Shown here piece after piece: positions 34,695 through 44,190 of a DNA stretch of 46,434 nucleotides. Position 1 is the first letter of the stretch. Each line of letters begins with the position of its first letter. A program made the translations under genes and the position numbers. This stretch comes from Aliarcobacter sp. (GTDB taxonomy: Bacteria > Campylobacterota > Campylobacteria > Campylobacterales > Arcobacteraceae): NCBI GenBank assembly GCA_017995775.1, contig JAGOIF010000009.1:1-46434 (forward strand), in the 5' to 3' direction. The notes beneath the pieces are model-generated. The model was given only the letters and a program-made list of their open reading frames with translations. It did no database searches and was not told where the DNA came from.

Positions 34695-36311
34695 ATGACA
34701 AAATTCATATTTGTAACAGGTGGAGTTCTTAGTTCCCTTGGTAAAGGGATTACCTCTGCTTCAATTGCTACTATTTTAAAACAATCTGGTTTTAAAGTAA
34801 GTATGCTAAAAATCGATCCTTATTTAAACGTAGATCCAGGAACAATGAGTCCACTTGAGCATGGAGAAGTTTTTGTTACAGCAGATGGTGCTGAAACTGA
34901 CCTTGATTTAGGGAATTATGAAAGATTCATTGATATTACTTTAACAAAGAAAAATAGTTTTACTACGGGACAAGTTTACCAAAGTGTAATTAAAAGAGAA
35001 AGAGAAGGTGGTTACTTAGGTAAAACTATTCAAGTAATCCCTCACGTTGTTGATGAAATAAAAGAAAGAATTTATGCAGTTGCAGAAGATAATGATTTTT
35101 TAATAATAGAGCTTGGTGGAACAGTAGGTGATATTGAAGGTTTACCTTTTATGGAAGCAATCAGATCTATTAGACATGAGTTACCAAAAACTAATACTAT
35201 GAATATTCACTTAAGTTTAGTTCCTTATATTAAAGCAGCTGGTGAGTTAAAAACAAAACCAACTCAACACTCAGTTCAAGAGTTAAGAAGAATTGGTATT
35301 ACGCCTCATATGTTAGTTTGTAGAACAGAAAGAGAACTTCCAAAAGCTTTAAAAGATAAACTTGCCCTTGCTTGTGATATTGATAGAAACGCAGTTATTG
35401 AAGCTGGTGATGCACAATCTATTTATCAAGTTCCATTACAGTTTATAAAAGAAGGAATCTTAACTCCATTATCTGAACATTTTAACGTTAAAATTAAACC
35501 AAATATGGAAAAATGGGATACTTTAGTAAAAAATATTTTAATTCCAAAAGATGAAGTTACAATTGCATTTGTTGGAAAATATTTAGATTTAAAAGAGTCT
35601 TACAAATCACTAATTGAAGCTTTAATTCACTCAGGTGCACACTTAAACACAAAAGTAAACATTCACTGGTGTGATAGTGAAAGAATCGAAGATGTTGGAG
35701 CTTATGAAATCATTGGAAAATCTGATGGTATTTTAGTTGCAGGTGGATTTGGACAAAGAGGTGTTAATGGAAAATTAGCAGCTATTAAATATGCAAGAGA
35801 AAATAAAATCCCATATTTGGGTATTTGTTTAGGAATGCAATTAGCAATTATTGAATTTGCTAAAAATGTACTTGGGCTTGAAGATGCAAATTCAATTGAA
35901 TTTAACCCTGAAACTACAAATCCATTAATATATTTAATAGATGAATTTATTGACCAAAGTGGAAACAAGCAATTAAGAACTCATGAATCTCCAATGGGAG
36001 GAACAATGAGACTTGGTGAATATCCTTTTGAACCATTAAAAGGTTCAAAACTTCAAAAAGCTTATGGAAATGAAGAAGTTTACCACGAAAGACATAGACA
36101 TAGATATGAAGCAAATCCTAAATATAAAGAAGCTTTAGAAAAAGCAGGAATGATTGTTTCAGGACAATCAAACGGTTTAATAGAAGCTGTTGAATTAAAA
36201 GATCATCCATGGTTTGTGGGTGTTCAATTTCATCCAGAGTTTACTTCACATTTAGAAACTCCAAATCCAATTATTTTAGAATTTGTAAAGCAATCAAACA
36301 ACCACAAATAA
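34695..36311 (+). CDS. pyrG: CTP synthase
   Basis: CTP synthase makes CTP from UTP with glutamine-derived ammonia. The 538-residue product has the family length. Its synthetase domain begins [22 protein letters not shown] and carries [15 protein letters not shown] and [18 protein letters not shown]. The glutamine amidotransferase domain has the nucleophile in [10 protein letters not shown] (about residue 377) and the His-Glu pair in VQFHPEFTS near the end. Its stop overlaps the recJ start by one base, so pyrG and recJ form a pair as in Campylobacter. Confidence 0.98.
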   Translation: MTKFIFVTGGVLSSLGKGITSASIATILKQSGFKVSMLKIDPYLNVDPGTMSPLEHGEVFVTADGAETDLDLGNYERFIDITLTKKNSFTTGQVYQSVIKREREGGYLGKTIQVIPHVVDEIKERIYAVAEDNDFLIIELGGTVGDIEGLPFMEAIRSIRHELPKTNTMNIHLSLVPYIKAAGELKTKPTQHSVQELRRIGITPHMLVCRTERELPKALKDKLALACDIDRNAVIEAGDAQSIYQVPLQFIKEGILTPLSEHFNVKIKPNMEKWDTLVKNILIPKDEVTIAFVGKYLDLKESYKSLIEALIHSGAHLNTKVNIHWCDSERIEDVGAYEIIGKSDGILVAGGFGQRGVNGKLAAIKYARENKIPYLGICLGMQLAIIEFAKNVLGLEDANSIEFNPETTNPLIYLIDEFIDQSGNKQLRTHESPMGGTMRLGEYPFEPLKGSKLQKAYGNEEVYHERHRHRYEANPKYKEALEKAGMIVSGQSNGLIEAVELKDHPWFVGVQFHPEFTSHLETPNPIILEFVKQSNNHK

Positions 36312-37876
36312 TGTCTAAAATAACAAAAAATAGACTTTTCGAACTATTATCAGCAAGGCACTTGAATAACCCTTATTCAAAGCTTGCTGATATTCCCTCT
36401 CCTGATAATTTCAAAGATATAAATATAGCATCCCAAAGAATCAAAAAAGCAATACTAGAAAATGAAACAATTACAATCGTAGGAGATTACGATGTAGATG
36501 GTGTTGTTTCAACTACAATTATGCTTGATTTTTTCAATACTATAAATGTAAAAGTAAATCATATTATTCCAAATAGATTTGAACATGGTTACGGTTTATC
36601 AACAAAAATCGTAGATTTAATTCATGAAGGTTTAGTAATAACTGTTGATAATGGAATCTCCGCCTATGAAGCCTCAGTTAAATTAAAAGAAAAAAATATT
36701 GATTTAATCATCACAGATCATCACACTGTTGGTAAAAAAATTCCTCTTGCACTTGCAATTGTAAATCCAAAACAACATGATTGTATGTTTGAATTTAAAG
36801 ATATTTGTGGTGCTCAAGTTGCTTGGTATTTATGTGCTGCAATTAAAAAAGAGATGAATTTAGATGTGAATATGTCTAGTTTTCTTGATTTATTATGTGT
36901 TGCTATTATTGCTGATATTATGCCTATGACTGCACTTAATTACACTATGGTGAAACAAGGTTTAAAGAAGATAAAAACTTCTTCAAGAGAGGCTTTTAAA
37001 AGATTAAATGAAATCATGTCAAAAGAAATTTTTGTATCTGATGATGTTGGATTTTTTATTGCTCCAAAATTAAATAGTGCAGGAAGAATGGATGATGCAA
37101 GCCTTGCTTTATCTTTTTTACTTTCAAAAAATTCCCAAGCTGCAGATGAATCATTAGCTATTTTAGATGAATTAAATAATTATAGAAAAACTCTTCAAGA
37201 AGATATTTCAAAAAAAGCTGAATCAAAATTAGATAAAAATGATAATGCAGTTATTGTTTGGGGTGAGAATTGGCATGAGGGAGTTATTGGAATTGTTGCT
37301 TCAAAACTTTCAAATAAAGAGAAAAAACCTGCCTTTGTTTTTTCAATTCATAATGGAATTGCAAAAGGAAGTGCAAGAGCAAATGCAAACATAAATCTAT
37401 ACGATATTATCACAAAAGCATCTCACTTACTTTTAGGTTATGGTGGACATAAAAATGCAGCTGGATTATCTATGTTGGCTTCTAATCTTGAAGAGTTTAA
37501 AGCAATCATAAATGAAGAACTATCAAATTGTAAAGAGGATTTACATATAGATCCTATTACTTTAGGAGAGCTTGATGTATCAAGTGTTGATTTAGATTTT
37601 TTAAGTATTATTGAAAAGTTCGAACCTTATGGTTTGGAAAATCATAGACCTATTTTTAAGATATCTAATACATCTTTAATAAAATACGATTTAATTGGAA
37701 AAGATAAAAACCATTTAAAACTAACTTTAAATAGTGATGGTTTTATTTTTGAAGCTTTGAAATTTAATGATTCCAATATAAACATTCCATTAAATTTAAA
37801 TTTAATTGTATCAGTTTCTAAAAATGAGTTTAGAGGAGAAATAACTCCTCAATTTTTAATTCAAGATATAATCTAA
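36311..37876 (+). CDS. recJ: single-stranded-DNA-specific exonuclease RecJ
   Basis: RecJ degrades single-stranded DNA 5' to 3' in repair and recombination. The 521-residue product carries the DHH-family motifs: VGDYDVDGVVSTT (57-69), VDNGISAYE (112-120), ITDHHTVG (134-141), a later NSAGRMDDA and the DHHA1 motif GYGGHKNAAG. It is somewhat shorter than E. coli RecJ (577). The frame is open 102 bases further upstream, within pyrG, but ATG 36311 ([10 protein letters not shown]) overlapping the pyrG stop (TAATG) is the natural start. It ends near the convergent FlgO-type gene. Confidence 0.95.
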   Translation: MSKITKNRLFELLSARHLNNPYSKLADIPSPDNFKDINIASQRIKKAILENETITIVGDYDVDGVVSTTIMLDFFNTINVKVNHIIPNRFEHGYGLSTKIVDLIHEGLVITVDNGISAYEASVKLKEKNIDLIITDHHTVGKKIPLALAIVNPKQHDCMFEFKDICGAQVAWYLCAAIKKEMNLDVNMSSFLDLLCVAIIADIMPMTALNYTMVKQGLKKIKTSSREAFKRLNEIMSKEIFVSDDVGFFIAPKLNSAGRMDDASLALSFLLSKNSQAADESLAILDELNNYRKTLQEDISKKAESKLDKNDNAVIVWGENWHEGVIGIVASKLSNKEKKPAFVFSIHNGIAKGSARANANINLYDIITKASHLLLGYGGHKNAAGLSMLASNLEEFKAIINEELSNCKEDLHIDPITLGELDVSSVDLDFLSIIEKFEPYGLENHRPIFKISNTSLIKYDLIGKDKNHLKLTLNSDGFIFEALKFNDSNINIPLNLNLIVSVSKNEFRGEITPQFLIQDII

Positions 37877-37881
37877 GATAT

Positions 37882-37909
37882 TTTATAAAACTAAATTTAT
37901 AAAACTAAA
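37882..37909. repeat. 14-base perfect tandem duplication at the recJ / FlgO-type junction
   Basis: TTTATAAAACTAAA occurs twice back to back (37882-37895 and 37896-37909) between the recJ stop and the convergent lipoprotein gene. The right copy encodes the last residues and stop of that gene; the left copy lies beyond the stop. It looks like a recent slippage-type duplication without effect on the protein. Confidence 0.75.
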
Positions 37910-38496
37910 AAAGGACGTACCGGTGCGTTTCTTTTTTGGCTACTTAAATCACTTTCCCCTTCAAGTCCTAAAATTTCATCATCAATATCAGTTCTTGTGA
38001 AAGAAGAAGATAATATATATCCTGTATTTACATCAATTAATTTTATAAATACATTTAAACTTCTACTTGTAATTGAATATGTTCCAACAACAGCATATCT
38101 TGAATTTACTATCTTATCAGTGATTATTTTATCTTTTTGTCTTGTTAATACATTTAAGCCAGTTTTCCCAAGCTCAAAATCTTTTCCTAATTCAATTTCT
38201 CTTACAAGAATATCTAAAGAAACAAGCTTGTCTTTTAGCATACTTGATAATAAAAATCCAAGTTGAGATTTGTTTTTTAATTTATCTAAATTTACAAAAT
38301 CAGAAACTAATATAACTTCGCTTTTTTGTACATTTCTTTTTATTTTATTTGCTGAATCATCAACAAGTTTTGATACTAAAGAGTGAAAATTATTAGTACC
38401 ATTTATTGGGTTTTTATAGGCACATGAGCTAAGAAAAATTGTTAAGAAACCTGAAATAAAAATTAATTTTAAGTTTCTTAAAAAGTTTGATGTCAT
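37897..38496 (-). CDS. FlgO-family outer-membrane lipoprotein (second of pair)
   Basis: The 199-residue product has a lipoprotein signal ending in FLSSC (Cys25). The body resembles the FlgO domain: EVILVSDFVNLDKLKNKSQLGFLLSSMLKDKL (helix-strand), a Gly-rich link and YAVVGTYSITSRSLNVFIKLIDVNTGYILSSS. FlgO proteins of Vibrio are outer-membrane proteins needed for stable flagella. The present pair has no flagellar genes beside it, so that function is only a suggestion. Its start overlaps the stop of the preceding paralogue by one base. The C-terminus ends PVRPFLVL at the 14-base duplication. Confidence 0.8.
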   Translation of the reverse strand: MTSNFLRNLKLIFISGFLTIFLSSCAYKNPINGTNNFHSLVSKLVDDSANKIKRNVQKSEVILVSDFVNLDKLKNKSQLGFLLSSMLKDKLVSLDILVREIELGKDFELGKTGLNVLTRQKDKIITDKIVNSRYAVVGTYSITSRSLNVFIKLIDVNTGYILSSSFTRTDIDDEILGLEGESDLSSQKRNAPVRPFLVL

Positions 38497-39161
38497 TATC
38501 TCTCTTTTACAATATTAATAGTTCTAGCAGGTGCACAATCTCCAAACATCATACAATCATTAACCATATTATGTTTATAAGTTGATCTTGCACTTGAAAT
38601 GATTTTTCCTGTAATATTATCAATTACTCTTGCATTTAAGATAATTCTTCCACCTTGTCTTGAGTATGTACCTACGACAATATAAGTGTTTGGAATTTGA
38701 CTTTTAATTTCATGGGGTTTTCTTGAAATAAAATATTCACCTTGGTCATTTATTGAAACAGCCATTTGACCTCTGAATTCAATAACATTAAAACCTCTAT
38801 TTGAAAGTTCATTAATTAAACTCTCACCTACAACTCTTCCAAATTCAGAAGTTTCTTTTAATTTATCTAATCTTACAAATGAAGTAATAAGTACAGGTTT
38901 ATTTGTATCTAGTTTTCTATTTTGCATGATTTGTGTAGAAAGAGATGATATAGTTGATTCAAGTGTATTTTGAGTAGTAACATTCTTCTGCATATCTTCA
39001 GCTACTTCAAGATGTTGCTTTGCAACTTGAACTTTGTTATATTCTTTTCCAACTTCATCATTGGCAGAATTATTTGTACTTATTCTTTTGTATGAGCAAC
39101 CTGATACTAAGAACATTGCTAAAGCTGCGAAAATACCTACTTTAAAAATATTTTTAAACAT
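38496..39161 (-). CDS. FlgO-family outer-membrane lipoprotein (first of pair)
   Basis: The 221-residue product has a lipoprotein signal ending in LVSGC (Cys22). The FlgO-type core is clear: KPVLITSFVRLDKLKETSEFGRVVGESLINELSNRGFNVIEFRG, then TYIVVGTYSRQGGRIILNARVIDNITGKIISSARS. Before the core is a helical stretch (residues 35-75). The next gene is a paralogue, so the two may form a complex. AAGGGG stands about 6 bases before the ATG, a strong ribosome-binding site. The link with flagella is by family only. Confidence 0.83.
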   Translation of the reverse strand: MFKNIFKVGIFAALAMFLVSGCSYKRISTNNSANDEVGKEYNKVQVAKQHLEVAEDMQKNVTTQNTLESTISSLSTQIMQNRKLDTNKPVLITSFVRLDKLKETSEFGRVVGESLINELSNRGFNVIEFRGQMAVSINDQGEYFISRKPHEIKSQIPNTYIVVGTYSRQGGRIILNARVIDNITGKIISSARSTYKHNMVNDCMMFGDCAPARTINIVKER

Positions 39162-39291
39162 AAAAACCCCTTTTTATAATTCTTAGATTTTAGTTAAAAT
39201 TTGCTTATATATCCTTGAATAAGGTATCATACAGCACTATAAAATTTATTAAACTTACATAAATATTTACAAAAAACAAAGGAGTATTAAA

Positions 39292-39840
39292 ATGCCAAAA
39301 ATTATAGTACCTATTTCAAATGGATTTGAAGAAATTGAAGCAATTAACGTTATAGATATTTGTAGAAGAGCAAATATTGAGGTTAAAATTGCCGCTGTTG
39401 AAGAGTTACTTACAGTTGGAGCCCACAATATTAAAATCCAAGCTGATTGTAAAATAGAAGATATTAATAGCGATGATTTTGACATGATAGTTTTACCAGG
39501 AGGTTTGCCAAATGCATTTACTCTTGCAGAAAATAATAAAGTGCAAAGTTTGTTAAAAGAATTTAAAGAAAAAAAGAAAAAAATAGCAGCAATTTGTGCA
39601 GCTCCATATGCTTTACATAAAGCTGATGTATTAAATGAAAATTTCACTTGTTATCCAAGTTTTGAAGAAAAAATTAGATTAAATGGTTACCATAATAATG
39701 ACTCAATAGTAATTGATAATGATGTTATAACTTCAAGAGGTCCAGCAACTGCAATGGTATTTGCACTTGAAATAGTAAATATTCTTTGTGGTGAAGAGAC
39801 ATATAATCAAGTTAAAAATGGTTTATTATTAGCTGATTAA
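39292..39840 (+). CDS. DJ-1/PfpI family protein
   Basis: The 182-residue product is of the DJ-1 subgroup. It has VPISNGFEEIEAIN with Glu16, the nucleophile-elbow motif AAICAAPYALH with Cys102, and VLPGGLPNA at 67-75. These match DJ-1/YajL, which act in oxidative-stress protection and have been proposed as deglycases or chaperones. AAAGGAG stands about 7 bases before ATG, and TATAAA at about 39239-39244 is a possible -10 element. The next gene starts in its stop codon (TAATG). Confidence 0.9.
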   Translation: MPKIIVPISNGFEEIEAINVIDICRRANIEVKIAAVEELLTVGAHNIKIQADCKIEDINSDDFDMIVLPGGLPNAFTLAENNKVQSLLKEFKEKKKKIAAICAAPYALHKADVLNENFTCYPSFEEKIRLNGYHNNDSIVIDNDVITSRGPATAMVFALEIVNILCGEETYNQVKNGLLLAD

Positions 39841-40619
39841 TGCAAAATGAATTACATAAAATTCAAATAAATAATCTAGCACTCGTCCTAAGTGGAGGAG
39901 CTGCTAGAGGCGCTTTTCACTTAGGTGTGTTGAGTTTTTTTGAACAACATAATATTGAAATAAAAGCATATAGTGGTTCCTCAATTGGTGCCATTATAAG
40001 TGCTTCCCATGCAAGCGGTATTAGTGCAAAAGAACAACTACGAATATTTTCTTCAAAAGATATCAGACAAATTTTAAAATTTAACTATTTTAAAAATGGT
40101 TTATTAAAAATTGATTCTTCAAATAAAATCATAAAAGAGCTACTTCCAATAGAAAAATTAGAAGATATTCCAAAACCTGTTTGGATAAATGCCTATGATT
40201 TAAAAAAGAAGGAAATAAACTATTTTTCAAGTGGTAATACAATTACTTTATGTATGGCTTCAAGTGCTTTAATTCCAATATTTAAACCCATTTCTTATGA
40301 AGGTATGTATTTAATTGATGGGGGTTTATTTGATAATATTCCTATTAAGCCCTTGTTAGATAAAAACTATGACATTTACTCAATTGACTTATTTGCAAAA
40401 CAAAACCACATAAAAACAAAAGTAAGTACAATGAAAAAAATAAAAAAATCTTTCTTTAAACAGATGCATGAAAATCACAAATATTCACTTGAAAACACCA
40501 GTTATTATCTAGGAAGTACTCACATAAGAAACTTTTCACTTTTTACATTTAAAGAGCTTGAAGAGTGTTTTAAACTTGGCTTTAAAGAGGCACAAAATCA
40601 TTTTTTAGATATACTATAA
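39840..40619 (+). CDS. patatin-like phospholipase
   Basis: Patatin-like proteins are lipid acyl hydrolases with a Ser-Asp dyad. The 259-residue product shows the oxyanion motif LVLSGGAARGAFHLGVL (15-31), the nucleophile in GSSIG (46-50, Ser48) and the Asp in LIDGGLFDNIP (D160). All catalytic parts are present. There is no signal peptide, so it is probably cytoplasmic, near RssA/YchK-type proteins. It starts in the DJ-1 gene stop codon, so the two are co-translated. Confidence 0.9.
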   Translation: MQNELHKIQINNLALVLSGGAARGAFHLGVLSFFEQHNIEIKAYSGSSIGAIISASHASGISAKEQLRIFSSKDIRQILKFNYFKNGLLKIDSSNKIIKELLPIEKLEDIPKPVWINAYDLKKKEINYFSSGNTITLCMASSALIPIFKPISYEGMYLIDGGLFDNIPIKPLLDKNYDIYSIDLFAKQNHIKTKVSTMKKIKKSFFKQMHENHKYSLENTSYYLGSTHIRNFSLFTFKELEECFKLGFKEAQNHFLDIL

Positions 40620-40644
40620 ATAAAAACAAATAAAGATTTATACT

Positions 40645-43600
40645 ATGTCTCAAACACCACAATTTACACATTTACATTTACATACAGAATATTCACTACT
40701 TGATGGTGCAAATAAAATAAAACCCCTTGCAAAAAAAATTAAAAAAATGGGAATGACAAGCGTTGCCATGACCGATCATGGAAATATGTTTGGTGCAATT
40801 GATTTTTATAATGCCATGAGAGCTGAAGGAATTAAACCAATTATTGGAATGGAAGCATATATTCACAATAGTGAAGATATTAGTGATAAAACAAATAGAC
40901 AAAGATTTCACTTATGTTTATATGCGAAAAATGATACTGGTTATAAAAATCTAATGTTCTTAAGTTCACAAGCATACATGCATGGTTTTTACTATTATCC
41001 ACGAATTAATAAACAACTTTTAAGAGATAATTCTGAGGGTTTAGTTTGCTCAGCCGCTTGTTTACAAGGTGAAGTTAACTGGCATTTAAATACTCAAAGT
41101 GAAAGAAACGTAAAAAACGGTGCAAAAGGTTATGAGGAAGCAAAAAAAATCGCTTTAGAATACAAAGATATTTTTGGTGATGACTTTTATTTAGAAATAA
41201 TGAGGCATGGAATTGGTGACCAGCATTTTGTTGATGACCAGATTTTAAGAATTGCCTATGAAACTGGAATAAAAGTAGTTGCAACAAATGACACTCACTA
41301 TTTAGAGCAAAAAGATGCCGATGCACACGAAGCATTTATGTGTATTGCAATGAATAAACTTTATGATGATCCAAAAAGATTAAGACATAGTGTTCATGAA
41401 TTTTATTTAAAATCTCCAGAACAAATTGCAAAATTATATGCAGATATTCCAGAAGCGATAGCAGCAACTCAAGAAATTGCAGATAAATGTAATCTTGAAA
41501 TAAAATTAGGAAATCCAACTCCTCCAAATTTTAAATTTACAAGACAAAAATCAGAAGGTTCAAATCTTATTCTTCCAGAACCAGATCTTGAGTATTCCCT
41601 TGAAAATGATAAAATTTTATTTATTCACGAATGTAGAATTGGTTTAGAAGAGCGTTTAAAAATCGTTCCAGAAGATAGACATCAAGAATACAAAGAGCGA
41701 CTTGAAGTTGAAATAGAAATTATAAACAATATGCGATTCCCTGGATATATGCTTATTGTTTGGGATTTCGTTATTGTTGCAAAACAAATGGGAATACCTG
41801 TAGGTCCTGGACGTGGATCTGCGGCTGGAAGTTTAGTTGCTTTTTCTTTAAAAATTACAGATATTGACCCTATTCCTTATGGATTACTTTTTGAAAGATT
41901 CCTAAATCCAGAAAGGGTATCAATGCCCGATATTGATATGGACTTTTGTCAAGCAAGACGTGGTGAAATAATTGATTACGTTGTTCAACAATATGGACGT
42001 GCAAACGTTGCTCAAATTATTACCTTTGGGAAACTTCTTGCAAAAGGAGTTATTAGAGACGTTGCAAGAGTTCTTGATATGCCATATGCAAGAGCTGATG
42101 CAATGGCTAAACTTATTCCCGATGAGTTAGGAATCGATTTAAAAAACTCTTATGAAAAAGAGCCAAAGATAAGAGAACTTTGTGAAGCAGATCCACAAGC
42201 TGCAAGGGTTTGGGAATATGCTTTAGCACTTGAAGGTTTAAATAGAAATGCAGGAACTCACGCAGCTGGTGTTGTTATTTCAAATGAGCCTTTATGGAAA
42301 AAAACTCCACTTTTTAAGCCATCTGGACTTGATACACTTGCAACTCAATATAATGGGAAATACGTAGAAGACGTGGATTTAATTAAATTCGACTTCTTGG
42401 GTTTAAAAACCCTAACAGTTATTGAAGAAGCAAATAAATTAATTGAACAAAGACATGGGAAAAGAGTAGATTTTATTACAGCAGATGTAAATGACAAAGG
42501 TGTTTATGATTTAATCCAAACTGGTAATACAATGGGATTATTTCAAATTGAATCAGATGGTATGCAAGATTTATGTAAAAGATTAAAACCTTCAAACTTT
42601 GAAGATATCATTGCCGTTCTTGCCCTTTATAGACCAGGACCAATGGAATCAGGAATGCTTGATGACTTTATTGATAGAAAACATGGTCGTGCTGAGATTA
42701 GCTACTTCTACGATGAATTTGATGCACCTCTTAGACCAATACTAGAAACAACCTATGGAGTTATTGTTTATCAAGAACAAGTAATGCAAATTGTTCAAAC
42801 TATTGGTGGTTTCTCACTTGGGGGCGCTGACTTAGTAAGACGGGCCATGGGTAAAAAAATCAAAGAAGAGATGGATAAATTAAAAGATGAGTTTGCAAAA
42901 GGTGGAGTAGCAAAAGGTTATCAAAAACCACATTGTGAAGAGTTATTTGATTTAATTGTTAAGTTTGCTGGTTATGGGTTTAATAAATCTCACTCTGCTG
43001 CTTATGCTTTAGTAACATTTTATACTTCATACTTAAAAAAATATTATCCATCTGAATTTATGGCAGCACTTTTAACACTTGAAAAAGACAACACTGATAA
43101 AGTTGTAAAATATGTGGATGAAGTAAAAAGATTAGGGCTTGATCTTTTCCCACCTGATATTAATAGATCTGATTTAGTTTTTTCAGCAAAAAAAATCGAT
43201 GGAAATGAAGTTGTAATGTTTGGAATGGGTGCCATAAAAGGTGCTGGTGATGTTGCAATTAATTCTATTTTAAAATCTCGTGATGAAGAAGGAATATTTC
43301 TTGATTTAGCCGATTTTATTTCAAGAATAGATGGAAGTAAAGTAAATAAAAGAGTAATAGAATCCCTTACAAAAGCAGGTGCTTTTGATAAGTTTGGATA
43401 TTCAAGACAAGCTTTATTAAATCAAATAGAAAAAATCGTTGAAACAGTGGGAAAAGCAGCCATTGCAAAAAAAATGGCAACAGGTTCACTTTTTGGTGAT
43501 TGTGATGAACTTACTAAAATTGATATTGAACTTGAACATTTACCAGAGTTTGAAGCAAAAGAGATTCTAGAGCTTGAAAAAGCATCTTTAGGTTTTTATG

Positions 43601-44190
43601 TATCTGGTCACCCACTTGATGAATATAGAGAGCAAATTGATAAAATAAATTATACATTATCTTCACAAATAGACGAATTAGAAGATGGTAGCCAAGCATT
43701 ATTTGTTGGAAAAATTGAAAATATTACTGAAAAGATTTCAAAAAAAGGTAATAAATTTGGAATTGCAACAATCATGGACTTCCATGGAAATATCGAACTT
43801 ATGCTTTTTGAAGATAGACTAAAAGAGTTAAAAGAAGAATATAATCTAAATGAGCCGATTGCTTTTAAGGTAAAAATTTCAAAAGATGATAACTTTACAA
43901 GAATGAATATTTTAAAAATTGAAACAATTTTTGATGCACAAAAAGAAAAGGTTAGAACTAAACAAAAAGAAGTACAAGAGCCACCTCTTACTTTAGCGAT
44001 ACCATTTTCTAATGATGAAAATATTATTTACAAATTATTTGATATTGTTGCAAATAACCAAGGAAAAAGAGAATTAAAACTTTTAATTAAATCAAAACTT
44101 GCAGATTTAGAACTTGAAACTGGTTTTAAAGTTACATCTCAAGTAGAAAATTTAATACACCAATTAGAAGGAGTATATGTAGTTGCATGA
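40645..44190 (+). CDS. dnaE: DNA polymerase III subunit alpha
   Basis: DnaE is the replicative polymerase. The 1181-residue product opens with a PHP domain whose metal ligands appear complete: H11, H13, D20 (HLHTEYSLLD), H45 (MTDHGN), E70, H89, a Cys in CSAACLQGE, and the D-x-H of ATNDTHYLE. The polymerase catalytic acids are in MPDIDMDF and LIKFDFLGLK, with GPGRGSAAGSLV before them. The C-terminal part has the helix-hairpin-helix-type region and an OB domain (ALFVGKIENITEKISKKGNKFG). The ribosome-binding site is weak. surE starts within its stop (ATGA). Confidence 0.98.
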   Translation: MSQTPQFTHLHLHTEYSLLDGANKIKPLAKKIKKMGMTSVAMTDHGNMFGAIDFYNAMRAEGIKPIIGMEAYIHNSEDISDKTNRQRFHLCLYAKNDTGYKNLMFLSSQAYMHGFYYYPRINKQLLRDNSEGLVCSAACLQGEVNWHLNTQSERNVKNGAKGYEEAKKIALEYKDIFGDDFYLEIMRHGIGDQHFVDDQILRIAYETGIKVVATNDTHYLEQKDADAHEAFMCIAMNKLYDDPKRLRHSVHEFYLKSPEQIAKLYADIPEAIAATQEIADKCNLEIKLGNPTPPNFKFTRQKSEGSNLILPEPDLEYSLENDKILFIHECRIGLEERLKIVPEDRHQEYKERLEVEIEIINNMRFPGYMLIVWDFVIVAKQMGIPVGPGRGSAAGSLVAFSLKITDIDPIPYGLLFERFLNPERVSMPDIDMDFCQARRGEIIDYVVQQYGRANVAQIITFGKLLAKGVIRDVARVLDMPYARADAMAKLIPDELGIDLKNSYEKEPKIRELCEADPQAARVWEYALALEGLNRNAGTHAAGVVISNEPLWKKTPLFKPSGLDTLATQYNGKYVEDVDLIKFDFLGLKTLTVIEEANKLIEQRHGKRVDFITADVNDKGVYDLIQTGNTMGLFQIESDGMQDLCKRLKPSNFEDIIAVLALYRPGPMESGMLDDFIDRKHGRAEISYFYDEFDAPLRPILETTYGVIVYQEQVMQIVQTIGGFSLGGADLVRRAMGKKIKEEMDKLKDEFAKGGVAKGYQKPHCEELFDLIVKFAGYGFNKSHSAAYALVTFYTSYLKKYYPSEFMAALLTLEKDNTDKVVKYVDEVKRLGLDLFPPDINRSDLVFSAKKIDGNEVVMFGMGAIKGAGDVAINSILKSRDEEGIFLDLADFISRIDGSKVNKRVIESLTKAGAFDKFGYSRQALLNQIEKIVETVGKAAIAKKMATGSLFGDCDELTKIDIELEHLPEFEAKEILELEKASLGFYVSGHPLDEYREQIDKINYTLSSQIDELEDGSQALFVGKIENITEKISKKGNKFGIATIMDFHGNIELMLFEDRLKELKEEYNLNEPIAFKVKISKDDNFTRMNILKIETIFDAQKEKVRTKQKEVQEPPLTLAIPFSNDENIIYKLFDIVANNQGKRELKLLIKSKLADLELETGFKVTSQVENLIHQLEGVYVVA

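Noticed and set aside
36209-36310. Upstream extension of recJ inside pyrG
   Set aside because: It lies wholly within pyrG coding sequence. The ATG at 36311, overlapping the pyrG stop, is the natural start.
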